15,996 nt of DNA from DASXMT01 sp036521415 (GTDB lineage: Bacteria; Actinomycetota; Acidimicrobiia; Acidimicrobiales; RAAP-2), in assembly GCA_036521415.1 (NCBI GenBank), contig DATDHU010000137.1, positions 1 to 15,996 on the forward strand, read 5' to 3'. The notes beneath the pieces are model-generated. The model did not search any database and was not told the DNA's origin. It worked only from the letters and a program-made list of their open reading frames with translations. Positions 1 through 6,410 of the stretch are shown piece after piece. How positions within the stretch are numbered: position 1 is the first letter of the stretch; each line of letters begins with the position of its first letter. The position numbers and the translations under genes are program-made.

Positions 1-320
1 CCTGGACCCGTCGTCATGATCGACACCACCTCGCCCAGATCCTCGTGGACACGGGGGTACCGGCCTCGATCGTGGCGTCGCCGGAGGAACGAATCGACCA
101 TGATGCGGTGACGGCCGACTGGGGCCTGTGGCCCACGGTTGATCACCCCGAAATGGGTGCGGTCAGAGTGGACGGGATCCCCGTCCACCTCACCCGAACC
201 GACTGGGAGTTCGATCGAGCAGGTCCGTGCCTGGGTCAGGACAACGAGTATGTGTTCGGTGACCTCCTCGGGATATCGCAGGATTCCCTCAGCGAGCTTC
301 GCTCGGAACAGGTGATATGA
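1..320 (+). CDS. CaiB/BaiF family CoA-transferase, C-terminal part (5' end outside window)
   Basis: This is the last ~105 residues of a type III CoA-transferase, a family that moves CoA between carboxylic acids through an aspartyl-CoA thioester. The frame is open from base 3, so the gene begins upstream; the GTG at base 45 is internal. The visible part has the family's C-terminal pattern: a GVPAS segment ending the second Rossmann-like lobe, then SPEERIDHD, WGLWPTVDHPEMG, VDGIPVHL, and finally APCLG-like and VFGDLLG motifs. The stop TGA at 318-320 overlaps the start of the next family member as ATGA, so the two are probably one operon and translated in a coupled way. The catalytic Asp lies upstream and cannot be checked. 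Paired type III CoA-transferase genes occur in aromatic and fatty acid catabolism, but nothing here identifies the substrate. Confidence 0.85.
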   Translation, partial: WTRRHDRHHLAQILVDTGVPASIVASPEERIDHDAVTADWGLWPTVDHPEMGAVRVDGIPVHLTRTDWEFDRAGPCLGQDNEYVFGDLLGISQDSLSELRSEQVI

Positions 321-1597
321 GCCAGGACATCGGCAACGACGATACGAATCACGTAGTTGCGGGGGAGGGGCCGCTTCGCGGAATCCGGGTCGTCGAGTTG
401 GCCAGTTTCCACGGCGCTTCCGCCGGCAAGCTTCTCGGCGATCTCGGTGCCGATGTCGTGGTTGTCGAACCGCCCGGCGGCCACGGCGGCCGCTCCGTGG
501 GGCCATTTCTCGACGACAGTCCGAGTCCCGAGACAAGCCTGTGGTGGTGGAACTACAACACCTCGAAGAAGGGCATCGTCCTCGACCTCGAGACCGACAA
601 GGATCGGAGCACACTGGAGGATCTGCTGAGCGAGTCGGACGTCTTCCTCGAGGCTGAAACGCCGGGATCGTTGGATACTTTGGGCATCGACCGACCAGAG
701 TTGATGAGCAGGGTGCCCGGCTTGATCTGGGTCTCGATCTCCCCTTTTGGGGGATCCGGCATCGACAAGGACCGACCCACCACAGATCTCACCCTGATGG
801 CCGGGGCTGGGCCGGTGTGGAATTGCGGGTATGACGACCACTCGTTGCCTCCGGTGCGCGGCGGCGGCAACCAGTCGATGAACGTCGCCGGGATCCACGC
901 AGTGCTCGGGGCCTTGGTGGCCCTCGTCCATCGCGATTCGACCGGCGAGGGACAGCACGTCGACATCAATATGCATGCCGCTTTGAACGTGACCACCGAA
1001 GTTGGTTCGTATACGTGGTTGGTGGCAAGGGAAACAGTGCGCCGCCAGACGGGACGCCATGCATCGACAGTACCGACGGCACCGACGCAGGTACTGGCTT
1101 CCGATGGGAACTATGTGGTGCTCGGTTTCCCGCCGCGCTCGGCCGACGACTATCGATCCATCCTCGCATGGTTGGACGATCTCGGATTGTCTGACACCTT
1201 CGACGATCGGGTGTTGTTGGAGATGGCTGTCGAGCGGGGTGGGGTGAAGATCACAGAGCTCGGACAAGATCCCGTGGCCATGGAAATCTGGAATGCGGGA
1301 AGGGAAGCCATGGCAACGATCGCCACCCATCTCACTGCTCGGGAGTGTTTCGAAGGTTTCCAGAGACGGGGCATTGTCTGCGGGATCGTCAACGTCCCCG
1401 AGGACCTACTGACCGACGAGCATTCGATTGCCAGAGGGTTTCCCGTAGCCGTGCCCCACGACGACATCGGGCGAACGTTCACGTACCCGGGCGCGCCGGC
1501 GAAGTTCGGACGATCCCCGTGGCGGATCTCCTCCCGGGCCCCTCATGTAGACGAGCACCGGACGGAAGTGATGGGGCGGGTCGGCGAGAGCGGGTAG
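317..1597 (+). CDS. CaiB/BaiF family (type III) CoA-transferase
   Basis: A complete 426-residue protein, close to the usual ~400 for the family. After a short N-terminal tail it opens with PLRGIRVVELASF (residues 19-31), then KLLGDLGADVVVVEPPGG (38-55), the CoA-binding start of the first lobe. NTSKKGIVLDL (81-91) is the next conserved block. Asp157 in TTDLTLMAGAG sits where the family carries its catalytic Asp (Asp169 in formyl-CoA transferase), followed by PPVRGGGNQS and the helix AGIHAVLGALVAL. EGQHVDINMHAAL (211-223) is also typical. The ATG overlaps the previous stop by 4 bp; a weak CAGG lies upstream, so coupling rather than a strong ribosome site may drive translation. Substrate unknown. 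It could pair with the preceding gene as a heteromeric transferase or be an independent paralogue. The sequence is less GC-rich than downstream genes. Confidence 0.9.
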   Translation: MSQDIGNDDTNHVVAGEGPLRGIRVVELASFHGASAGKLLGDLGADVVVVEPPGGHGGRSVGPFLDDSPSPETSLWWWNYNTSKKGIVLDLETDKDRSTLEDLLSESDVFLEAETPGSLDTLGIDRPELMSRVPGLIWVSISPFGGSGIDKDRPTTDLTLMAGAGPVWNCGYDDHSLPPVRGGGNQSMNVAGIHAVLGALVALVHRDSTGEGQHVDINMHAALNVTTEVGSYTWLVARETVRRQTGRHASTVPTAPTQVLASDGNYVVLGFPPRSADDYRSILAWLDDLGLSDTFDDRVLLEMAVERGGVKITELGQDPVAMEIWNAGREAMATIATHLTARECFEGFQRRGIVCGIVNVPEDLLTDEHSIARGFPVAVPHDDIGRTFTYPGAPAKFGRSPWRISSRAPHVDEHRTEVMGRVGESG

Positions 1598-1608
1598 AGC
1601 CAGGCGAC

Positions 1609-1656
1609 GGCCGTCCTCGGCCAGGTAAGCACGCCGAGCTTCCATCGTGGCTCAGC
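1609..1656. terminator. Possible weak hairpins between convergent genes
   Basis: Only 54 bp separate the stop of the CoA-transferase gene from the stop of the minus-strand adaptor gene. Two small inverted repeats lie here: GGCCG-TCCT-CGGCC at 1609-1622, and GCCGAGC (1633-1639) with GCTCAGC (1650-1656), which has one mismatch and runs into the adaptor's stop codon. Neither is followed by a T-tract on either strand, so an intrinsic terminator is not well supported. Rho-dependent or collision-based termination is possible. Confidence 0.25.
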
Positions 1657-3556
1657 CTCCGACGGCGGCCTTGCTGAAGCCACCGCCACCGCCACCGCCT
1701 CCGCCGGCAAGGCCTCCAGCACCACCGGCGAAGCCACCACCGGCGAAGCCTGCGCCGCCGAAGCCACCTCCGCCGAAGCCGCGTATCGACGAGCTCGTGC
1801 TCGAGGCCGGAACGGGTTGGGAAAGATCCGCCAGGATCACCGGCGTCCCCCTGGCCACCCCCGAGGTCACCTGGGTGTAGGTGCTGCCAACCACGCCGAC
1901 GGAGACGAACTTGCGGGCTTCCTGGCCCGACTTCTCCACGAACACATACGAGCGGGTACCCGAGGTGTGGACGGCAGAGGTGGGCACTGCCAGTGCGTTG
2001 GCCGCTTCACGCAGGACGACCTGAACCTGGGCGGTGGACCCGGCGGCGATGCCGTGGGACCCGGCTGCGAGGCTGACGATCAAGGGGTAGGTGTAGCTGG
2101 ACCCGCTCCCGTCTACGGGGCCGACCCGAGAGACCGTTCCCGCTAGCGCACCTGCTACCCCGTTGACCGTCACCGTTACCTGGTCGCCTACCTTCACCTG
2201 GGGGGCCTGGGTGCTGGTGAGCGAGGCCGTGGCCTGATAGCTCCCCGCGTTGATGATGGTGATGGCGTCGGTACTCGAGCCAGCAGTCACCGTCTGGCCA
2301 GTGGTGAGGGTGACCGAAGCGACGGTACCGCTGATCGGGGTGGTGAGCTGGGCATTGGCCAGTGCTTGCTGCGCTTCGATCAGCGAGGCCGTCGCCGTGT
2401 CGATCGCGGCCTGGTCTGTGGCCAACTGCTCGGCGCTGTTGGTGGCCGTGGCCCCCGAGCCGGTCGTCCCGGAACCGCCCGATCCGGTCCCGCCGGAACT
2501 GCCCGACCCTGAGCTGCCGGTGCCGGTGCGGCTCGCGCTTCCGGTGTTACCCGAGGAGCCGGCTCCGCTGGTCGATCCCGACCCGCCCGCTGATGCTCCG
2601 GACCCACCCGTAGCTCCCGATCCGCTGGTCGATCCCGACCCGCTCGCCCCAGTTCCCGACCCGCCACCCGACGGGCCCGACCCTCCGCCCGACCCCGATG
2701 CGCTGTTCGAGGCCAGCACCTGGGCCAACGTGCTCTCGGCAGCGGCTACGGCCTTCTGGTCGGTCGTGACTTGTTGTTGGGCGGCCAAAGACTGACTGAG
2801 TGCGGTCGTGCACGCCGCCGGGCCGGTGGTCGGCGTGGTCGAGGAAGGTGCCGCGGTCGAGGTGCTCGAGGAAGGCATGCTCGAGGAAGGCGTGCTCGAG
2901 GTAGGCGTGCTCGAGGAAGGCGTGGTGGCGGGGGTCGTGGTGGTGGCGCACGCCGTCTGGGCCTGGGCCAACGCGGTCGCGGCCGTGGCCGAGTCGGCGT
3001 CCACGGCCTGTTGGGCGGTCACCACCGCTTGCTGGGCCTCGGCCAAGGGGGGCAGGCCGTTCGCGGCGGTGAGGTACGCGGCGGTCGTGGCGGCGGTACC
3101 GGTGGTCGAGGGGGTGCCGGCAGTCAAGGAGCTCGAGGGCGAGCTCGAGCTCGACGACTGGGACGATTCGTCTTCGGACAGCTTGGCTTGTGCCGAGGTG
3201 AGGGTCGACTGGGCCGACGACGCGGTTTGGGCCAGCGTGGTGGGGTCCAAGGAGGCGAGGGTCTGCCCGGCGGTGACCTGTTGGCCCACGGCCACGTTCA
3301 CGGCCGACACAGTGCCGGCCACCTGGAAGTCGGCCGTGGCCCGGCTCACCGGGTCGGCGCTCCCGGAGACGGTGAGCGTTTGCCGTACCGAGGCGGTCGA
3401 GACCGGAGCAGTCCGGTAGCCCGTCGCACCCGAGGCCCCGGTGGCCCACAAGGACACACCGGCGGCGATCCCGGCCAGGATGATGGCGGTGACGCCGAGT
3501 GCCCACTTGTGGCGCCGACCATTGTGGCGCCGACCCGGAGTGGCCGCGTCAGCCAC
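1652..3556 (-). CDS. MacA/HlyD-like membrane-fusion (adaptor) protein with long low-complexity linkers
   Basis: A 634-residue secreted adaptor of an ABC export system, longer than typical MacA (~370-400) because of inserts. Residues 18-40 form one N-terminal membrane segment or signal anchor. FQVAGTVSAVNVAVGQQVTAGQTLASLD (77-104) is the first lipoyl-like half and TTPISGTVASVTLTTGQTV (405-423) the second. Between them are Ala/Gln-rich helices (about 107-129, 168-203, 250-283, 374-403) split by three disordered linkers: Ser-rich (131-150), Thr/Ser/Pro-rich (204-246) and Ser/Gly-rich (284-372). A beta-barrel and membrane-proximal region follows (430-580), then a Gly/Phe-rich tail (592-634). Cys203 and Cys249 flank the Pro-rich linker. 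Start: GTG at 3556-3554 with AGGGG upstream, overlapping the previous gene by 8 bp. Last gene of the operon. Adaptor function is inferred from the lipoyl halves and the MacB-like neighbours. Confidence 0.8.
   Translation of the reverse strand: MADAATPGRRHNGRRHKWALGVTAIILAGIAAGVSLWATGASGATGYRTAPVSTASVRQTLTVSGSADPVSRATADFQVAGTVSAVNVAVGQQVTAGQTLASLDPTTLAQTASSAQSTLTSAQAKLSEDESSQSSSSSSPSSSLTAGTPSTTGTAATTAAYLTAANGLPPLAEAQQAVVTAQQAVDADSATAATALAQAQTACATTTTPATTPSSSTPTSSTPSSSMPSSSTSTAAPSSTTPTTGPAACTTALSQSLAAQQQVTTDQKAVAAAESTLAQVLASNSASGSGGGSGPSGGGSGTGASGSGSTSGSGATGGSGASAGGSGSTSGAGSSGNTGSASRTGTGSSGSGSSGGTGSGGSGTTGSGATATNSAEQLATDQAAIDTATASLIEAQQALANAQLTTPISGTVASVTLTTGQTVTAGSSTDAITIINAGSYQATASLTSTQAPQVKVGDQVTVTVNGVAGALAGTVSRVGPVDGSGSSYTYPLIVSLAAGSHGIAAGSTAQVQVVLREAANALAVPTSAVHTSGTRSYVFVEKSGQEARKFVSVGVVGSTYTQVTSGVARGTPVILADLSQPVPASSTSSSIRGFGGGGFGGAGFAGGGFAGGAGGLAGGGGGGGGGFSKAAVGG
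2862..2921. repeat. Four tandem 15-bp repeats coding for a PSSS(T/M) linker
   Basis: Four head-to-tail 15-bp units of the type GTGCTCGAGGAAGGC (plus strand) start at 2862, 2877, 2892 and 2907. The second differs at its first base and the third at one internal base. Read on the minus strand they encode the Pro-Ser-Ser-Ser-Thr/Met pentapeptides in the Pro-rich linker of the adaptor. The unit is a multiple of three, so copy-number changes would alter linker length without a frameshift. Confidence 0.85.
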
Positions 3557-3565
3557 CGATGCCCC
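3548..3565. repeat. 18-bp junction repeat, copy 1 (DUF5666-like gene / adaptor)
   Basis: Perfect direct copy of 6393-6410 (GTCAGCCACCGATGCCCC on the plus strand). On the minus strand it reads GGGGCATCGGTGGCTGAC. It encodes Gly-Ile-Gly-Gly-stop for the upstream gene, and GTG GCT GA for the start of the downstream gene, in overlapping frames. It therefore supplies a G-rich ribosome-binding segment, a stop and a start in 18 bases. Confidence 0.9.
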
Positions 3566-4406
3566 TGCGGCCGAAGCCGGTCGTGCAGGTCTGCCCTCCG
3601 GTGGAGGTGATCCGGACGCTCGTGGCGCTCACCGCGCCAGTCGAGCTCGTGGTCCCGCCCGCGGTGATGCAGTCGCCAACGGCCAGGTTGGAGGCGGCCG
3701 CCGCCTGGTCCTCGGCGTACGTGGTCGAGGCGGTGACGGCGACGTTGAACGTCGTGGTCTTGAGGGTCGATCGCTTGTTCGACGAGTTGCTCGACGGCTT
3801 GGCGTTCCTCGAGATGCTGGCCGAGGAGATACCAGAGATCGTCAGCTTGCCCGACGCCACCGACGTCACCTTGCCGCTGGCGAAGCCGGTGCTGCCCGAC
3901 CCGCCGAAGCCGCGTCCGTTGCCGGGAAACCCTCCGGCCCGGCCGCCTGGCCGCCCAGCGGAGGTGCCGCCGGGGGGAGTGCCGCCTCCGCCCGGGCCGC
4001 CCCCGAATCCGCCCCTGAACCCGCCCCCGCCGCTCCCGGCGGCGCATTTCCCCGAGGTGGGTTGGCTGATCGACACCGTCTTGGCCGTGATCGTGCCCTT
4101 GGACGACGACCCAGTGACGGTGACGCAGTCACCGGCGGCCACCGAGGAGGCGGAGACGGTGGCCGTCTGCGTGAACGTGGTCGATGGCGTCCAGCTCACC
4201 GTGACCTGGCCGCTCTGCGGGTTCTGGACCTCCATAGTCGAACCCGAGAGGGCGGCCACCGACCCCGAGGTGAACGGGAAGGCGCCTCCGCCGCTCGGGG
4301 GCGTGGCCGCGCCGGCCACGCCGGCTACAGCCAGGCTGGCGCCCAGCGAGATGCCAGCAGCGGTGGCCAGGACCGACCGGCGCATGTGCGAGGTGGGGTG
4401 TTTCAC
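3549..4406 (-). CDS. Secreted protein with two DUF5666-like repeats and a Gly-rich middle
   Basis: A 285-residue exported protein of unknown function. Residues 1-34 form a signal peptide: basic MKHPTSHMRR, hydrophobic Ala/Gly/Leu core, AGA-type cleavage site. Two similar all-beta repeats follow. Repeat A (about 47-124) runs from SGSVAALSGSTMEV to AAGDCVTVTG, GTITAKTVSI and SGKCAAG. Repeat B (about 177-277) runs from SGKVTSVASGKLTI to AVGDCITAGG, GAVSATSVRI and GQTCTTG. Each holds one Cys after Gly-Asp and a second 27-28 residues later (94/121, 246/274), suggesting one disulfide per repeat. A Gly/Arg/Phe-rich linker (125-175) separates them. The pattern resembles DUF5666 (small OB-like modules); this is from memory, not a search. 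I chose the GTG at 4406-4404 because AAGGAG lies 11 nt upstream; an alternative GTG at 4481 overlaps the permease stop but lacks a ribosome site and gives an overlong n-region. Its place between permease and adaptor suggests a role with the exporter. Confidence 0.75.
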   Translation of the reverse strand: MKHPTSHMRRSVLATAAGISLGASLAVAGVAGAATPPSGGGAFPFTSGSVAALSGSTMEVQNPQSGQVTVSWTPSTTFTQTATVSASSVAAGDCVTVTGSSSKGTITAKTVSISQPTSGKCAAGSGGGGFRGGFGGGPGGGGTPPGGTSAGRPGGRAGGFPGNGRGFGGSGSTGFASGKVTSVASGKLTISGISSASISRNAKPSSNSSNKRSTLKTTTFNVAVTASTTYAEDQAAAASNLAVGDCITAGGTTSSTGAVSATSVRITSTGGQTCTTGFGRRGIGG

Positions 4407-4455
4407 GATGCCGTGTTCTCCTTCAATTGCTTCATGTCCGATATGGGTCCGAGCT

Positions 4456-4469
4456 GGGCCGGACGGCCC
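4456..4469. other. Small inverted repeat after the permease stop
   Basis: The 67-bp gap between permease and DUF5666-like gene contains GGGCC-GGAC-GGCCC (plus strand), a perfect GC-only inverted repeat starting 4 nt past the permease stop in the direction of transcription. It has no T-tract. It could stabilise or process the mRNA, or partly attenuate transcription, between the ATPase/permease genes and the two downstream genes. This is the only real gap within the operon. Confidence 0.35.
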
Positions 4470-4473
4470 GGTG

Positions 4474-5706
4474 TCATTCACTGCGCAGTGCGTCGATGGG
4501 GGCCATCCGGGCCGCGCGGGTCGCCGGGTAGACGCCGAAGACCAGTCCGATGACGATGGCCACGGCCAGGGCCCCGAGGCTGGCCAGGGACGAGATGGTG
4601 ATGGGGTACCCGATGAGGTGGGGGAGCAGCGCCGAGCCGCCGAAGGCGAGCAGGACCCCCAATGCGCCGCCCGTCAGCCCGAGCAGCGATGCCTCGAGGA
4701 GGAACTGACGGCGAATGAGCGGTGGCGTGGCGCCGAGCGCCTTTCGCAGCCCGATCTCGCGGATCCGCTCGGTCACCGATACCAGCATGATGTTCATGAC
4801 CCCGATCCCCCCAACCAGCAACGAGATGCCGGCTATGCCCCCGAGCAGGATGGTCAGCGTGCGATCGACCGACGTCGCCGTCGTCACCAGCGACTGTTGT
4901 GAGGCAATGGTGAAGTCGGCGTTCGATGCGGTGGTGATCCCATGGAGGGCCAGCAGCTCGGTGTCTGCTTCCTGGTAGGCGGCCGAGAGCGTGCCGCTCG
5001 AGGTGGCCTGGACCAGGATCGAGCTGAGCGACGTCGAACCGAAGATCCGCTGCGAGGCGGTGCTGATCGGCACGATCACCTGGTCGTCCTGGTTCGAACC
5101 GGTAGAGGACGAGGATGAGCCGACCGAGTTGAGCACGCCGATAACGGTCACGGGCGTGCCGTTCACGTTGACGGTCTGTCCGACCGGGTCGACGCCGTTG
5201 AACAACTCGGCAGCGGTGTCCGATCCGAGCACTGCGACCGCGGTGTGGTCGGTGACGTCCTGATTGTCGACGAAGCGGCCCTGGGTGACGCTTCGGCTCC
5301 GAACCGTCTGCCACACCGGCGTGGTACCCACCACCGTGGACGTCCAGTTGCTCGACCCTGCAGTGAGGGACTCCGAAGACGAGAGGACGGGGGCGACGGC
5401 ATGGATGTCCGGGGCCACCGTCTTCGACGAGAGGGCCGTGGCGTCCGCTTCGGTGAGGGTGGACGCAGAGCCGAAGCCTCCTCGCAGCCCGCTGCTCGAC
5501 GTGGAGCTCCCCGGTGAAATGGTCAGGAGATTGGTGCCCAGGGCGTTGATCTCGGAGCTCACCTGGTCCTGGGCGCCTTGGCCCAGGCCGACGGTCAGGA
5601 TCACCGCGGCGATGCCGATCATGATGCCCAGCACGGTCAGGCCGGACCGGAGGCGGTGGGTCCGTACCGCATCGAGCCCGGTCCAAAGGGTGTCGAGCCA
5701 ACTCAC
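4474..5706 (-). CDS. MacB/FtsX-type ABC transporter permease
   Basis: A 410-residue inner membrane permease of the type VII (MacB/LolE/FtsX) ABC family, which couples ATP hydrolysis to movements of an extracytoplasmic domain rather than passing substrate through the membrane. Residues 1-43 have the family start (WTGLDAVRTHRLRSGLTVLGIMIGIAAVIL), giving the first membrane helix. A large extracytoplasmic MacB_PCD-like domain follows (about 45-270), with NLLTISPG near its start. Three C-terminal helices (about 278-305, 332-357, 364-393) carry the FtsX signatures GGIGVMNIMLVSVTERIREIGLRKALGA and VYPATRAARMAPIDALR. The length matches standalone MacB permeases lacking a fused ATPase. Its GTG start overlaps the ATPase stop as GTGA, so the two are coupled. 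The export cargo cannot be told from sequence. Confidence 0.93.
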   Translation of the reverse strand: MSWLDTLWTGLDAVRTHRLRSGLTVLGIMIGIAAVILTVGLGQGAQDQVSSEINALGTNLLTISPGSSTSSSGLRGGFGSASTLTEADATALSSKTVAPDIHAVAPVLSSSESLTAGSSNWTSTVVGTTPVWQTVRSRSVTQGRFVDNQDVTDHTAVAVLGSDTAAELFNGVDPVGQTVNVNGTPVTVIGVLNSVGSSSSSTGSNQDDQVIVPISTASQRIFGSTSLSSILVQATSSGTLSAAYQEADTELLALHGITTASNADFTIASQQSLVTTATSVDRTLTILLGGIAGISLLVGGIGVMNIMLVSVTERIREIGLRKALGATPPLIRRQFLLEASLLGLTGGALGVLLAFGGSALLPHLIGYPITISSLASLGALAVAIVIGLVFGVYPATRAARMAPIDALRSE

Positions 5707-6401
5707 GAAGCCAGCTCCACGGCGGGGACGACCAAGCCGTCGCGAAGGCGGATCGAGCGCTGGGCGACGCTCGCCACCTCGGCGTCGTGGGTGATGAGCA
5801 CGATCGTCCTCCCGGCCCCGTGCAGCTCGTCGAGCAGGGTCATGATGTCGTGGGCCGACTGGGAGTCGAGCGCCCCGGTCGGCTCGTCGGCCAGGATGAG
5901 GTCGGGGTCGCTCACCAGCGCCCGGGCAATGGCCACCCGCTGCTGCTGCCCGCCCGACAGTTCCCCGGGCCGGTGCTGCACCCGGTCTCCGAGGCCTACC
6001 CGTTCGAGCGCAGCCATGGCCCGCTCCCGCCGTTCGGCTCGGCCGATTCCGGCGTAGGCGAGAGGTATCTCGACGTTTCGCCAGGCGGTCAAGGAGGGGA
6101 GGAGGTTGAACTGCTGGAAGACGAAGCCGATCCGGCGGTTCCGGACCGAGGCCAGGGCGATCTCGTCCATGTGGCCGACGTCCTCGCCGGCCAGCCAGTA
6201 CGTCCCGTGGCTGGGAACGTCGAGGCAGCCGAAGATGTGCATGAGCGTCGACTTCCCCGACCCCGAGGGGCCCATGACCGCGACGTACTCGCCCTCGGCG
6301 ATGGACACGGAGACGCCCCGGAGAGCGGCAACGGCGAACGCCCCGGTCCGGTAGACCTTGGTGACGTGCTGGAGCTCGATGACGGGCAGGCGGTCAGCCA
6401 C
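5703..6401 (-). CDS. MacB/LolD-type ABC transporter ATP-binding protein
   Basis: A 232-residue ATPase that powers the adjacent permease. Motifs: Walker A GPSGSGKS (44-51), Q-loop Gln96 in VFQQFNLLPSLTA, signature LSGGQQQRVAIARAL (148-162), Walker B LILADEPTGALDS (168-180), H-loop His205 in LITHD. The spacing and the FNLLP and PTGALDS wording are typical of the MacB/LolD/FtsE group. I chose the GTG at 6401-6399 (protein MADRLPVIELQHVTKVYRTG) because it gives the family length and lies behind a G-rich segment; the longer open frame starting at 6536 is Ala/Gly-rich shadow of the preceding adaptor gene. The start overlaps the adaptor stop by 8 bp within the 18-bp junction repeat. All catalytic motifs are intact. 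Confidence 0.95.
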   Translation of the reverse strand: MADRLPVIELQHVTKVYRTGAFAVAALRGVSVSIAEGEYVAVMGPSGSGKSTLMHIFGCLDVPSHGTYWLAGEDVGHMDEIALASVRNRRIGFVFQQFNLLPSLTAWRNVEIPLAYAGIGRAERRERAMAALERVGLGDRVQHRPGELSGGQQQRVAIARALVSDPDLILADEPTGALDSQSAHDIMTLLDELHGAGRTIVLITHDAEVASVAQRSIRLRDGLVVPAVELAS

Positions 6402-6410
6402 CGATGCCCC
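6393..6410. repeat. 18-bp junction repeat, copy 2 (adaptor / ABC ATPase)
   Basis: Perfect direct copy of 3548-3565 (GTCAGCCACCGATGCCCC on the plus strand). Here the minus-strand reading ends the first adaptor with Gly-Ile-Gly-Gly-stop and starts the ATPase with GTG GCT GAC. Flanking bases diverge on both sides. In both copies the stop lies inside the following gene's first three codons, an 8-bp overlap. Confidence 0.9.

Noticed and set aside
236..1330. A 364-residue minus-strand open frame opposite the second CoA-transferase gene.
   Set aside because: The plus-strand protein has full family motifs; this frame has no domain and no plausible start signal.
1606..1615. Perfect 10-bp palindrome GACGGCCGTC in the convergent gap as an operator.
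   Set aside because: Short GC palindromes are expected by chance at this composition and no promoter is nearby; it overlaps the small GGCCG hairpin.
2250..2795. A 181-residue plus-strand open frame rich in Pro-Asp-Pro, resembling a repetitive surface protein.
   Set aside because: It is the antisense reading of the adaptor's Ser/Gly linker; the minus-strand frame has lipoyl halves and operon context, and this frame has no ribosome site.
3499..4902. A 467-residue plus-strand open frame across the DUF5666-like and permease genes.
   Set aside because: It crosses two well-supported minus-strand genes, has no recognisable domain, and its length is explained by few stops in GC-rich antisense frames.
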